DNA of 49,505 nucleotides from Deltaproteobacteria bacterium (GTDB taxonomy: Bacteria > Myxococcota_A > Polyangia > Haliangiales > Haliangiaceae): the NCBI GenBank assembly GCA_021413675.1, contig JAIOQA010000360.1, positions 1-49,505 on the forward strand, in the 5' to 3' direction. Shown piece by piece: positions 19,070 to 25,971 of this stretch; the stretch's first letter is position 1; the number at the start of each line of letters is the position of its first letter. The translations under genes were made by a program, and so were the position numbers. The notes below the pieces were generated by a model, which saw only the letters and a list, made by a program, of their open reading frames with translations, was not told where the DNA came from and did no database searches.

Positions 19070-19387
19070 CTACCGGAAGAACGAGCGCTGCTGGAAGCGC
19101 AGCCCATCGAGGATCTGCGCGACCCGCGCCTCCGCCAGCGCGCCGATCCGCGCGCCCAGCCTCGCCTTGTCGACCGACATGATCTGCGACACGACCACGA
19201 CGCTCGGGCGCGGCAGGCCGCCCTCGCCGTCCTCGAGCAAGACGTTGCCGGGCTCGCTCGCGCGGTGGAGGTTCGTGGTCAGCGCGCACACGATCACCGT
19301 CGCGACGCGCGAGTGGTTGAAGACGTCGTCCTGGACCACGACGTGGGGATGCGCGACGCCGGCCACGCCGCGATCCTCGTCGGGCAC
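19070..19387 (-). CDS. PemK/MazF-family toxin-like protein (N-terminus uncertain)
   Basis: The 105-aa product matches the core and C-terminus of PemK/MazF endoribonucleases: HPHVVVQDDVFNHSRVATVIVCALTTNL, GNVLLEDGEGGLPRPSVVVVSQ and a final helix ending ILDGLRFQQRSFF. MazF-type toxins cleave mRNA. The only usable in-frame start is GTG 19387, which lacks the usual first strand (RRGEVWWV-like), so the toxin may be truncated or frameshifted. It overlaps the DUF2277 gene by 94 nt and no antitoxin is visible. It converges with the giant ATPase gene with a 3-nt gap. Confidence 0.7.
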   Translation of the reverse strand: MPDEDRGVAGVAHPHVVVQDDVFNHSRVATVIVCALTTNLHRASEPGNVLLEDGEGGLPRPSVVVVSQIMSVDKARLGARIGALAEARVAQILDGLRFQQRSFFR

Positions 19388-19653
19388 CGCAGGACCCGCT
19401 TCTCCCAGCGCACCTTCGCCTTCGCGGCCTCGCCCTCGCGGGTGCGCGGCGCGCCGCGCGGCTCGAGCTCGGCGAGCAGCGCGGCCGTCGCCTCGGTCAC
19501 GGCGGCCACCGCCGCATCGAACGCCGCCTGGTTGGCCATCGACGGCTTCGCCTGCCCGCTGACCTTGCGGACGTACTGCAGCGCCGCCGCGGCGATCTCG
19601 TCGGGCGTGGTCGGGGGCTCGAAGTGATGCAGCACGCGGATGTTGCGGCACAT
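19294..19653 (-). CDS. DUF2277 family protein
   Basis: This 119-aa product begins with the family signature MCRNIRVLHHFEPPTTPDEI, then AALQYVRKVSG and a second helical half ending AKAKVRWEKR at about residue 87, where the family normally ends. The last 30 residues are Arg/Ser-rich and overlap the PemK frame, so the natural stop may have been lost. DUF2277 proteins are small, widespread and of unknown function. The ATG (19653) has a TAGGAT hexamer ending 6 nt upstream and no Shine-Dalgarno sequence, suggesting a leaderless mRNA. Confidence 0.8.
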   Translation of the reverse strand: MCRNIRVLHHFEPPTTPDEIAAAALQYVRKVSGQAKPSMANQAAFDAAVAAVTEATAALLAELEPRGAPRTREGEAAKAKVRWEKRVLRCPTRIAAWPASRIPTSWSRTTSSTTRASRR

Positions 19654-19659
19654 GCCTCG

Positions 19660-19665
19660 ATCCTA
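19660..19665 (-). promoter_or_regulatory. Candidate -10 for the DUF2277 gene
   Basis: On the minus strand TAGGAT ends 6 nt before the ATG at 19653; transcription would start on the start codon. Confidence 0.4.
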
Positions 19666-19679
19666 ACCTCGGTGCCCCA

Positions 19680-19718
19680 CCAGGACACGCCGCGCGGCGC
19701 TGTCACCTGCCAGGACAC
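19680..19718 (+). repeat. Phased direct repeats CCAGGACAC
   Basis: CCAGGACAC occurs at 19680-19688 and 19710-19718, exactly 30 bp apart (three helical turns), each followed within 6 bp by CCGCGCG or CGCGCG. They lie between the DUF2277 and DUF4157 genes and could be activator sites or remnants of insertion-sequence ends. Confidence 0.5.
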
Positions 19719-19797
19719 AGCACCGCGCGTGCCTCCGCGCACTTCCGCGCGCGCGCTCGTGGCACGCGCGGTGCTCTGCCTGGTCGCAGGAGGACCC

Positions 19798-21333
19798 ATG
19801 AGCGAGTTCGACGATCAGGCGGCGCGACAGGTGAACCGATACGGCCGCGCGCCCGGCGGCGCTGCGGGGACGCCGGGGCGCACCACGCTCACCGCGCGCA
19901 TGCCGCCATCGGCGCGCGCGATCGCGCGCGCGGTCATGGCCGAGATGAGCGGCGCGCCTGCGGCGCAGGAGCAGCTCGTCGCGCGCGCGGCAGAGTCCGC
20001 CGGTCATGCCCTTCCCGACGGGCTGCGCGCGCGCTTCGAGGACTCGCTCGGCGCGGATCTCGGCGGCGTGCGCGTTCACACCGATGCAGCCGCGTCGGAC
20101 GCCTCCGCTGCGCTGGGCGCGCGCGCGTACGCGACCGGCCAGGATGTCTTCATGGGCGCCGGGCAGTACCAGCCCGAGACCGCCGACGGCGCGTGGCTGC
20201 TCGCGCACGAGGTCGCGCACACCGTGCAGCAGCGCGGCGCCGCCTCCGGCCCGCAGGCCAAGCTCGAGATCAGCGAACCCGGCGACGCGATGGAGGCCGA
20301 GGCCGACGCGGCCGCGGACGCGATGATGGGCGGCGCTGCGGCGCGTGTCGCCAAGGCCGATCGGGCGCTCGCGCGGTCCGCGACCGCGGGCGCCGCGCCC
20401 TCCGAGGCCGCGACGCCGAGCCCCGCCGTCGAGACGCTGCGCCACGTGATCGCGCGCATGACCAGCCTCGAGGTCGTCCGCGCGGCGTACGAGCGACTCA
20501 TGGCGCAGTCGACCGGCGCGCCCGAGGACCGGGTCGTGGTCGAGCTCAACGGCTCCTACCCGATGGCGCGTCGCGATCTGTGGGCCGTGCTGCTCGCGCT
20601 CGAGGAGCGGCAGCGTCAGCTCAGCGCGGCGAGCGCGATCCCGAGCGCCAGCGGTCCCGCGCGCGGCGATGGCGCAGGTTCATACGCGTCGGGCGCGGTG
20701 GCAGGCGCCGACGTCGCGCCGCGCGGCGAGTTCGAGGCGGAGAACCTCGAGCACGTCGTGGATACGCTCGGCGGCGTCGCGCACGGCATCGACTACACAC
20801 ACGCCGGCATCCATGTGGTGCACGCGCTCGGGCACGGGCTCGGGGTTGCGGCAGCGACGGCGGCGGTGACGCTCGTCGAAGTCGTGGCCGGGGCAATCCT
20901 GATCTGGGGCGCCGAGAAGCTCATCGTCAACTACGCGCCGCTCGGCTACAGCGCCGGCGAGTTCCCGGCCTGGGTGGATCAGCACGCCGGCCCGCAGCTC
21001 ACGCGCAACATCGGCGCCTTCGCGCAGCAGGTGACCACGGCGTTGCGCGGCGGTCGTCCGTCGGGGCCGCACGCCGGCGAGGCCGTCGCCTACGCGGCGC
21101 AGGTCCTCACGCAGATGCGGGCGCAGCACCCCGATCTTTCCCTCGCCGATCTTCAGGCCAACCTGCGCGAGACGGAGCTCCTCCCCCAGGTCACGGCCGC
21201 GCTGCTGCCCGCGTTCCGCGCCGCCGCCGACGAGCAGGCCGCCCGCCTCGTCGAGGAGCACCACCGCCCGGACGAGGAGATGGTGATCCTCGCGCAACGG
21301 TTCCGTCGCCGCGTCGAGGCCGCCGCGCCGTGA
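19798..21333 (+). CDS. DUF4157 metallopeptidase-like protein (injection-system-associated class)
   Basis: This 511-aa product starts at ATG 19798 behind AGGAGGA. The DUF4157 domain spans about 65-155: LRARFEDSLGADLGGVRVHTD, ARAYATGQDVFMGAGQY, then WLLAHEVAHTVQQ with a HExxH zinc motif (HEVAH). After a low-complexity hinge comes a C-terminal part of unknown type containing a hydrophobic segment (GVAAATAAVTLVEVVAGAILIWGA) and a long helical end. DUF4157 domains are known to be enriched beside extracellular contractile injection systems, usually at the N-terminus of toxins. No injection-system genes lie in this window, so it is an orphan here. There is no signal peptide, as expected for such cargo. 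Confidence 0.82.
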   Translation: MSEFDDQAARQVNRYGRAPGGAAGTPGRTTLTARMPPSARAIARAVMAEMSGAPAAQEQLVARAAESAGHALPDGLRARFEDSLGADLGGVRVHTDAAASDASAALGARAYATGQDVFMGAGQYQPETADGAWLLAHEVAHTVQQRGAASGPQAKLEISEPGDAMEAEADAAADAMMGGAAARVAKADRALARSATAGAAPSEAATPSPAVETLRHVIARMTSLEVVRAAYERLMAQSTGAPEDRVVVELNGSYPMARRDLWAVLLALEERQRQLSAASAIPSASGPARGDGAGSYASGAVAGADVAPRGEFEAENLEHVVDTLGGVAHGIDYTHAGIHVVHALGHGLGVAAATAAVTLVEVVAGAILIWGAEKLIVNYAPLGYSAGEFPAWVDQHAGPQLTRNIGAFAQQVTTALRGGRPSGPHAGEAVAYAAQVLTQMRAQHPDLSLADLQANLRETELLPQVTAALLPAFRAAADEQAARLVEEHHRPDEEMVILAQRFRRRVEAAAP

Positions 21334-21415
21334 CCGGCACAATACTGCCCGCCGCCGACGCACCCCGCCATCGCTGTCAGCGTCGGACAGCGTGACGGCG
21401 CGGCGCCGTCGATGT

Positions 21416-21421
21416 TACGTA
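21416..21421 (+). promoter_or_regulatory. Candidate -10 for the kynurenine operon
   Basis: TACGTA (or TTACGT one base earlier) ends 5-6 nt before GTG 21427, supporting GTG as a leaderless start rather than ATG 21412, which would lie upstream of the transcript. Confidence 0.35.
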
Positions 21422-21426
21422 GAGCC

Positions 21427-22131
21427 GTGGCGCTCACCGAATACGAGAAATACATCCGCACCGAGGAGCTGCTCTCGCTGCAGAAGGCGCCCGAGGCGCT
21501 GACCTGCCACGACGAGATGCAGTTCCAGATCCTGCATCAGAACTCCGAGCTCTGGATGAAGCTCGTCGAGCACGAGCTGTCGTACTTCGTGCACCTGCTC
21601 GCCGAGCGCCAGCTGCCGCGCGCGCAGAACACGCTCAAGCGCGTGGCGATGATCCAGCGGATGCTCATCCAGTCGGTCGATCTGATCGACACGATGTCCC
21701 CCGTCGACTACATGACGATCCGCACCGGCCTGGGTCGCGGTTCGGGCCAGGAGTCGCCGGGCTTCAAGACCATGCTGCGCATCCCGGGCGAGCTGGTGTG
21801 GCCGGCGTTCGCCGCGTTCCTCGAGTCGAGCGGCATCACGCTCCGCCAGATCTACGAGCACCCGCACGATCACGAGGCGATCCACCAGCTGTGCGAGGGC
21901 CTGGTCGACTACGACCAGCTGCTGCAGACGTGGCGCTACCGCCACCTGATGATGGTCTACCGGATCATCGGCACCGGCACGCCGAGCCTGAAGGGCAAGC
22001 CGTCGGACCTGCTGGCGCACGGCATGAAGCAGCGGTTCTTCCCCAAGCTCTGGGACATCCGCGACGAGGTCTTCGCCGAGTGGACCGCGCAGATGGCGGC
22101 GCGCGGCAAGGACCACGGGTACCACGGCTGA
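21427..22131 (+). CDS. kynA: Tryptophan 2,3-dioxygenase
   Basis: This 234-aa haem dioxygenase opens the tryptophan indole ring to give N-formylkynurenine. Family motifs: YEKYIRTEELLSLQ, CHDEMQFQILHQNSELWMKL with the substrate and haem-pocket His, and the helical WRYRHLMMVYRIIGTGTPSLKG near the C-terminus, containing the conserved R-x-x-H and GTG-T loop. GTG 21427 was preferred over ATG 21412 because homologous sequence begins there and a -10 box precedes it. The stop shares a base with the next start (TGATG). Confidence 0.9.
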   Translation: MALTEYEKYIRTEELLSLQKAPEALTCHDEMQFQILHQNSELWMKLVEHELSYFVHLLAERQLPRAQNTLKRVAMIQRMLIQSVDLIDTMSPVDYMTIRTGLGRGSGQESPGFKTMLRIPGELVWPAFAAFLESSGITLRQIYEHPHDHEAIHQLCEGLVDYDQLLQTWRYRHLMMVYRIIGTGTPSLKGKPSDLLAHGMKQRFFPKLWDIRDEVFAEWTAQMAARGKDHGYHG

Positions 22132-22841
22132 TGGGGCTGTGGCGGAACGCGGCGTTCGTGCGCGCGCCGCTCGACGAGGCCCAGGCCGGGCTCGAGCACG
22201 TGCTCACCTTGCGCGGTCGCAAGCCCGCATCCTGGGCGGCGCCGAGCGATCTGCAGCACGCGCGCGCCGCCACGGCGCCGTGGTGGAGCGTCGGCGGCTT
22301 CGCCGGCGGCGCCGACTGGACCTGTCTCCTCACCGCGCCGTTCGACATCCTCACCCACGACGGCGCGGTCGTGATGCGCGAACTGGCGCGCGCGTGCGGC
22401 TCCGAGGTCTGGCAGCTCGATATCGAGGACGGCGACTCGCTGCGGGTCTTCCGCGCCACGCCCGACGGGCTCACCCGCGCCGGGTTCCTCAGCCGCGAGC
22501 TCGATGAAGGCCTCGAGTTCGATCCGATGCTGCTGGTCCCGATCCTGTGCGACGTCGACGTCGCCGGCGCGTGCAACGCGCTCAAGGCCAGCGCGCCGCG
22601 CGCATCGGTCCAGGTGTTCGCGGATGGTCGCCAGACGGCGATGCACCCCGCGGATCTGGTCCGCGAGCTCGCGCGCACCGACTTCCCCGACACCCAGGCG
22701 GTCGCCGACGCGATCGCCGACGTCTTCGGCGGCGCCAACGCGCGCCTCGTCGACAACCTCATCACCATCGAGCACCTGATCGCCGGTCGACCGCTGCCGG
22801 TCACGCCGTCGTTCGCGCTGTGGACGAGACTGGAGAACTAA
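22131..22841 (+). CDS. Unknown protein in the kynurenine operon
   Basis: This 236-aa product sits between kynA and kynU with 1-nt overlaps on both sides (TGATG and TAATG), so all three are co-translated. It is soluble and has no signal or membrane segment. A WWSVGGFAGGADWTCLL segment near residue 50 and an acidic QLDIEDGDSLRVF strand are visible, but no catalytic motif of known formamidases (no HGGYW, no His-rich cyclase motif). The operon lacks a recognisable N-formylkynurenine formamidase, the step between its neighbours. Whether this gene fills that gap is speculative. Confidence 0.7.
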   Translation: MGLWRNAAFVRAPLDEAQAGLEHVLTLRGRKPASWAAPSDLQHARAATAPWWSVGGFAGGADWTCLLTAPFDILTHDGAVVMRELARACGSEVWQLDIEDGDSLRVFRATPDGLTRAGFLSRELDEGLEFDPMLLVPILCDVDVAGACNALKASAPRASVQVFADGRQTAMHPADLVRELARTDFPDTQAVADAIADVFGGANARLVDNLITIEHLIAGRPLPVTPSFALWTRLEN

Positions 22842-23995
22842 TGTCCGACCCCGTCGCCGATAGCCTCCTCGAGTGGCGCGCGCAGTTCCCCGCGCTCGAG
22901 TCGTGCGTCCACCTGATCTCGCACTCGCTCGGGTGCGTGCCCGCCAAGACCGCCGACGATCTGCGCGAGTTCGCCGAGATCTGGGCGACCCGCTCGATCA
23001 CCGCGTGGTCGGAGTGGCTGCCCGAGGTCGATCGCGCCGCCGCGCGCATCGAGAAGATCATCAGCGCGCCGCGCGGCTCGGTGGTGATGAACCAGAACGT
23101 CTCGACGATCATGGCGGTCCTCGCCTCGTGCTTCGAGTACACGCCGGCGCGCAACAAGATCGTCTACGAGGCGCTGCAGTTCCCGACGGTGAGCTACGTC
23201 TGGCAGGCCGAGCAGCGGCGCGGCGCCGAGTGCGTGCTCGTGCCGTCTGCGGACGGCATCACGATCGACACCGACGCGATGTGCGCGGCGATCGACGAGC
23301 ACACCCTCGCGGTCCCGATGTCGCACGTCATCTTCAGCTCGGCGTACATCCAGGACGCCAAGAAGATCTGCGCCAAGGCGAAGTCGGTCGGCGCGCACGT
23401 GATCCTCGACTGCTACCAGTCGGTCGGCATCATCCCGCTCGACGTCGTCGATCTCGGCGTGTCGTTCGCGTGCGGCGGCTCGGTCAAGTACCTGTGCGGC
23501 GGCCCCGGCGCGGCGTGGCTGTACGTCCGACCCGATCTCATCCCGCAGTTCGCGCCGCGCGTCACCGGCTGGTTCGGCAACGAGTCGCCGTTCGCGTTCA
23601 CGATGCCGGCGCAGACCTACGCGGAGAACGCCTGGCGCTACATGGGCGGCACGCCGGCGGTCGCGGCGCTCTACCAGGCGCGCGCCGGACAGAGCATCGT
23701 CGGCGAGATCGGCGCGACCAAGATCCGCGCGAAGAGCCTGGTGCTGACCGAGCAGATCATCGGCTGGGTCGACGAGCTCGGCTTCAAGCTCAACTCGCCG
23801 CGGCCCGAGGCCCAGCGCGGCGGCTCGGTCGTCTTCGACTTCCCGGGCGCGTCCGACGTCTGCCGCGAGCTCAACCGGCGCAAGTTCTTCTGCGATCACC
23901 GCCCGGGTGTCGGCCTCCGCATCGCGCCGCACTTCTACACGAAGGCGGAGGAGATCGGCTTGTTCTTCGCGGAGTTGAAGAAGATCCGCGGGTAG
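22841..23995 (+). CDS. kynU: Kynureninase-like PLP enzyme (class V aminotransferase fold)
   Basis: The 384-aa product belongs to fold-type I PLP enzymes; with kynA beside it, kynureninase (kynurenine to anthranilate plus alanine) is the likely role. Visible are the phosphate/ring-stacking region (VVMNQNVSTIMAVLAS), the Asp that binds the pyridine nitrogen in VILDCYQSVG, and the Schiff-base Lys K216 in GGSVKYLCGGPG. The segment RPDLIPQFAPRVTGWFGNESPFAF matches the kynureninase substrate loop. The start ATG 22841 overlaps the previous stop. A generic class V aminotransferase cannot be fully excluded. Confidence 0.85.
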   Translation: MSDPVADSLLEWRAQFPALESCVHLISHSLGCVPAKTADDLREFAEIWATRSITAWSEWLPEVDRAAARIEKIISAPRGSVVMNQNVSTIMAVLASCFEYTPARNKIVYEALQFPTVSYVWQAEQRRGAECVLVPSADGITIDTDAMCAAIDEHTLAVPMSHVIFSSAYIQDAKKICAKAKSVGAHVILDCYQSVGIIPLDVVDLGVSFACGGSVKYLCGGPGAAWLYVRPDLIPQFAPRVTGWFGNESPFAFTMPAQTYAENAWRYMGGTPAVAALYQARAGQSIVGEIGATKIRAKSLVLTEQIIGWVDELGFKLNSPRPEAQRGGSVVFDFPGASDVCRELNRRKFFCDHRPGVGLRIAPHFYTKAEEIGLFFAELKKIRG

Positions 23996-24097
23996 CGAAC
24001 AGCGGCGGGAGGGTCGGCCGCGACCCAGGAGAATTCGCAGAAAACGAACCACCTGCGCCTCCACGCAAGCGGTGCGCGGTCGAGTTTTCCGATCGCC

Positions 24098-25933
24098 ATG
24101 TCGATCACGCTGCGCGGACGTCTGATCGCTCTCGGGGCGGTCATCACCTTCGGATTCATCCTCCTGGTGTTCTTCGTGGACTCCAAGGTGCGGCAGCTCC
24201 ACGAAGCCGTGGAGTCCGCATCGCGGCGCACGGAGACGATGTACAACCAGATGAACGCGGACATGCTGCACGACAGCATGCACGCGGACGTGCTGCTGCT
24301 CGTGACCGCGGCGACGCCCGACGAGACCAAGGCGGCGATCGCGGCGATCGTCGAGGACAGCGCGAGCCTGAAGCAGGCGAGTCGCGCCGCCGAGGAGTCG
24401 GCCGAGGATCCCACCCTCAGAGCCAAGCTCCGCGAGATCGCGAACGACTTCGAGCCGTTTCTCGCGATCGCGAAGCGCATGGCGGACGATCCCGCCACCG
24501 CGCGCGCCAAGCTCGGCGAGTTCACCGCGGCCTTCGACCCGCTGGTGAAGCTCCAGGAGGCTGCGGAGGAGCAGACCACCGCGCTGGGCGTGGTGCTGAA
24601 GGACGAGGTCGATAGCTCGAGCCACACCCTCCAGCTGGTCCTCTACGGACTGTCGGGCTTCGTGCTCGCTGCGGTGATCATCATGCTGCTGCTGGTCGCG
24701 CGCCGCACCACCCGCGGCCTCCGCCACACCGCGACGGCGCTCGAGTCGGTGGCGCGCGGCGAGTTCGAGATCACCCACACGGTCGAGGTGCAGGACGAGC
24801 TCGGCGCGATGGATCGCTCGGTGATCGCGACGCTCGAGTACCTGCAGTCGGTCACCGCGGTCGCCACGCGCATCGCCGCCGGCGATCTGACCGTCGAGGC
24901 CAAGGTGCTCTCCGACAAGGACTCGCTGGGCGCCGCGCTGTCCGGGATGCTGACCAAGCTGCGCGAGACCATCAGCGACGTCGGCGTCACCGCCGGCGAG
25001 GTGGCCCACGGCAGCGACCAGCTCAACACCAGCGCGCAGGCGCTGTCGTCGGGCAACGCCACGCAGTCGGCGGCGGCGCAGCAGACGTCGTCGTCGATCG
25101 AGGAGATCAGCTCGATCATCCGCCAGAACGTCGACAACGCCCGCCAGACCGAGCGCATCGCCGCGAAGGCCGCGACCGATGCCCAGACCAGCGGCGAGGC
25201 GGTGGCCCGCACCGTCACCGCGATCCGGCAGATCGCCACGCGCATCGGCGTCATCGAGGAGATCTCGCAGAAGACCGACCTGCTCGCGCTCAACGCCGCC
25301 GTCGAGGCCGCGCGCGCCGGCGAGCACGGCAAGGGCTTCGCGGTGGTCGCCGCCGAGGTCCGCAAGCTGGCCGAACGCAGCCAGACCGCGGCCGGCGAGA
25401 TCAGCCGCCTGACGACCGACTGCGTGGTCGCGGCCGAGAGCGCCGGGCAGCTCCTGACCCAGCTGGTCCCCGACATCCGCAAGACCTCCGAGCTGGTGCA
25501 GGACATCGCGGCCTCGTGCGGCGAGCAGAGCGCCGGCGCGACCCAGGTCACCAAGGCGATGCAGCAGCTCGAGAACGTGATCCAGAGCAACGCCGCGTCG
25601 TCGGAGGAGCTCGCCGCGACCGCCGAGTCGCTCGCCGATCAGGTCGAGCAGCTGCGCGAGGGCGTCGGGTTCTTCCAGCTCGCCGAGACCACGAGCGGCA
25701 AGCGCGCGCTCCGCGCCGTGCCCCGGGCGACCACGGCGGCGCCTGCCGCGGCGAGGCCCAAGGCCAGGCCGACGCGCACCGCCCGCGCCCCCCGCGCGCG
25801 CACCAAGGGCGACGGCGTCGAGCGCGTCCGCGCGGCGACCGCGGAGTCCGCGAACTCGAACGGCGTGACGATCTCGCTCTCCGGCGGCGCCGGCGGCCCC
25901 GACGAGCTCGACGCCGAATTCGACGCGGCCTGA
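24098..25933 (+). CDS. Methyl-accepting chemotaxis protein
   Basis: This 611-aa receptor has two membrane segments (about 7-27 and 178-200) flanking a periplasmic four-helix-type sensor, then HAMP (about 200-260), and a cytoplasmic signalling domain with the hairpin tip IGVIEEISQKTDLLALNAAVEAARAGEHGKGFAVVA. The conserved E-x-x-D/N-x-A-x-N-A core is present. After about residue 530 comes a basic Ala/Arg/Lys linker and a short acidic C-terminal tail; no CheR-docking pentapeptide is seen. It heads the chemosensory operon, 38 bp before cheA, so it is probably the dedicated receptor. No Shine-Dalgarno sequence is evident. Confidence 0.93.
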   Translation: MSITLRGRLIALGAVITFGFILLVFFVDSKVRQLHEAVESASRRTETMYNQMNADMLHDSMHADVLLLVTAATPDETKAAIAAIVEDSASLKQASRAAEESAEDPTLRAKLREIANDFEPFLAIAKRMADDPATARAKLGEFTAAFDPLVKLQEAAEEQTTALGVVLKDEVDSSSHTLQLVLYGLSGFVLAAVIIMLLLVARRTTRGLRHTATALESVARGEFEITHTVEVQDELGAMDRSVIATLEYLQSVTAVATRIAAGDLTVEAKVLSDKDSLGAALSGMLTKLRETISDVGVTAGEVAHGSDQLNTSAQALSSGNATQSAAAQQTSSSIEEISSIIRQNVDNARQTERIAAKAATDAQTSGEAVARTVTAIRQIATRIGVIEEISQKTDLLALNAAVEAARAGEHGKGFAVVAAEVRKLAERSQTAAGEISRLTTDCVVAAESAGQLLTQLVPDIRKTSELVQDIAASCGEQSAGATQVTKAMQQLENVIQSNAASSEELAATAESLADQVEQLREGVGFFQLAETTSGKRALRAVPRATTAAPAAARPKARPTRTARAPRARTKGDGVERVRAATAESANSNGVTISLSGGAGGPDELDAEFDAA

Positions 25934-25971
25934 GCGTCGCGCCCCCCGCCCCGCGCGCCCCCCGAGATCCC

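Noticed and set aside
19798..21333. Calling the DUF4157 gene a specific named toxin
   Set aside because: Only the N-terminal domain is recognisable; the C-terminal part matches no toxin family I know.
22131..22841. Naming the middle kyn gene as kynurenine formamidase (kynB)
   Set aside because: No HGGYW or cyclase-type His motifs were found; position alone is not enough.
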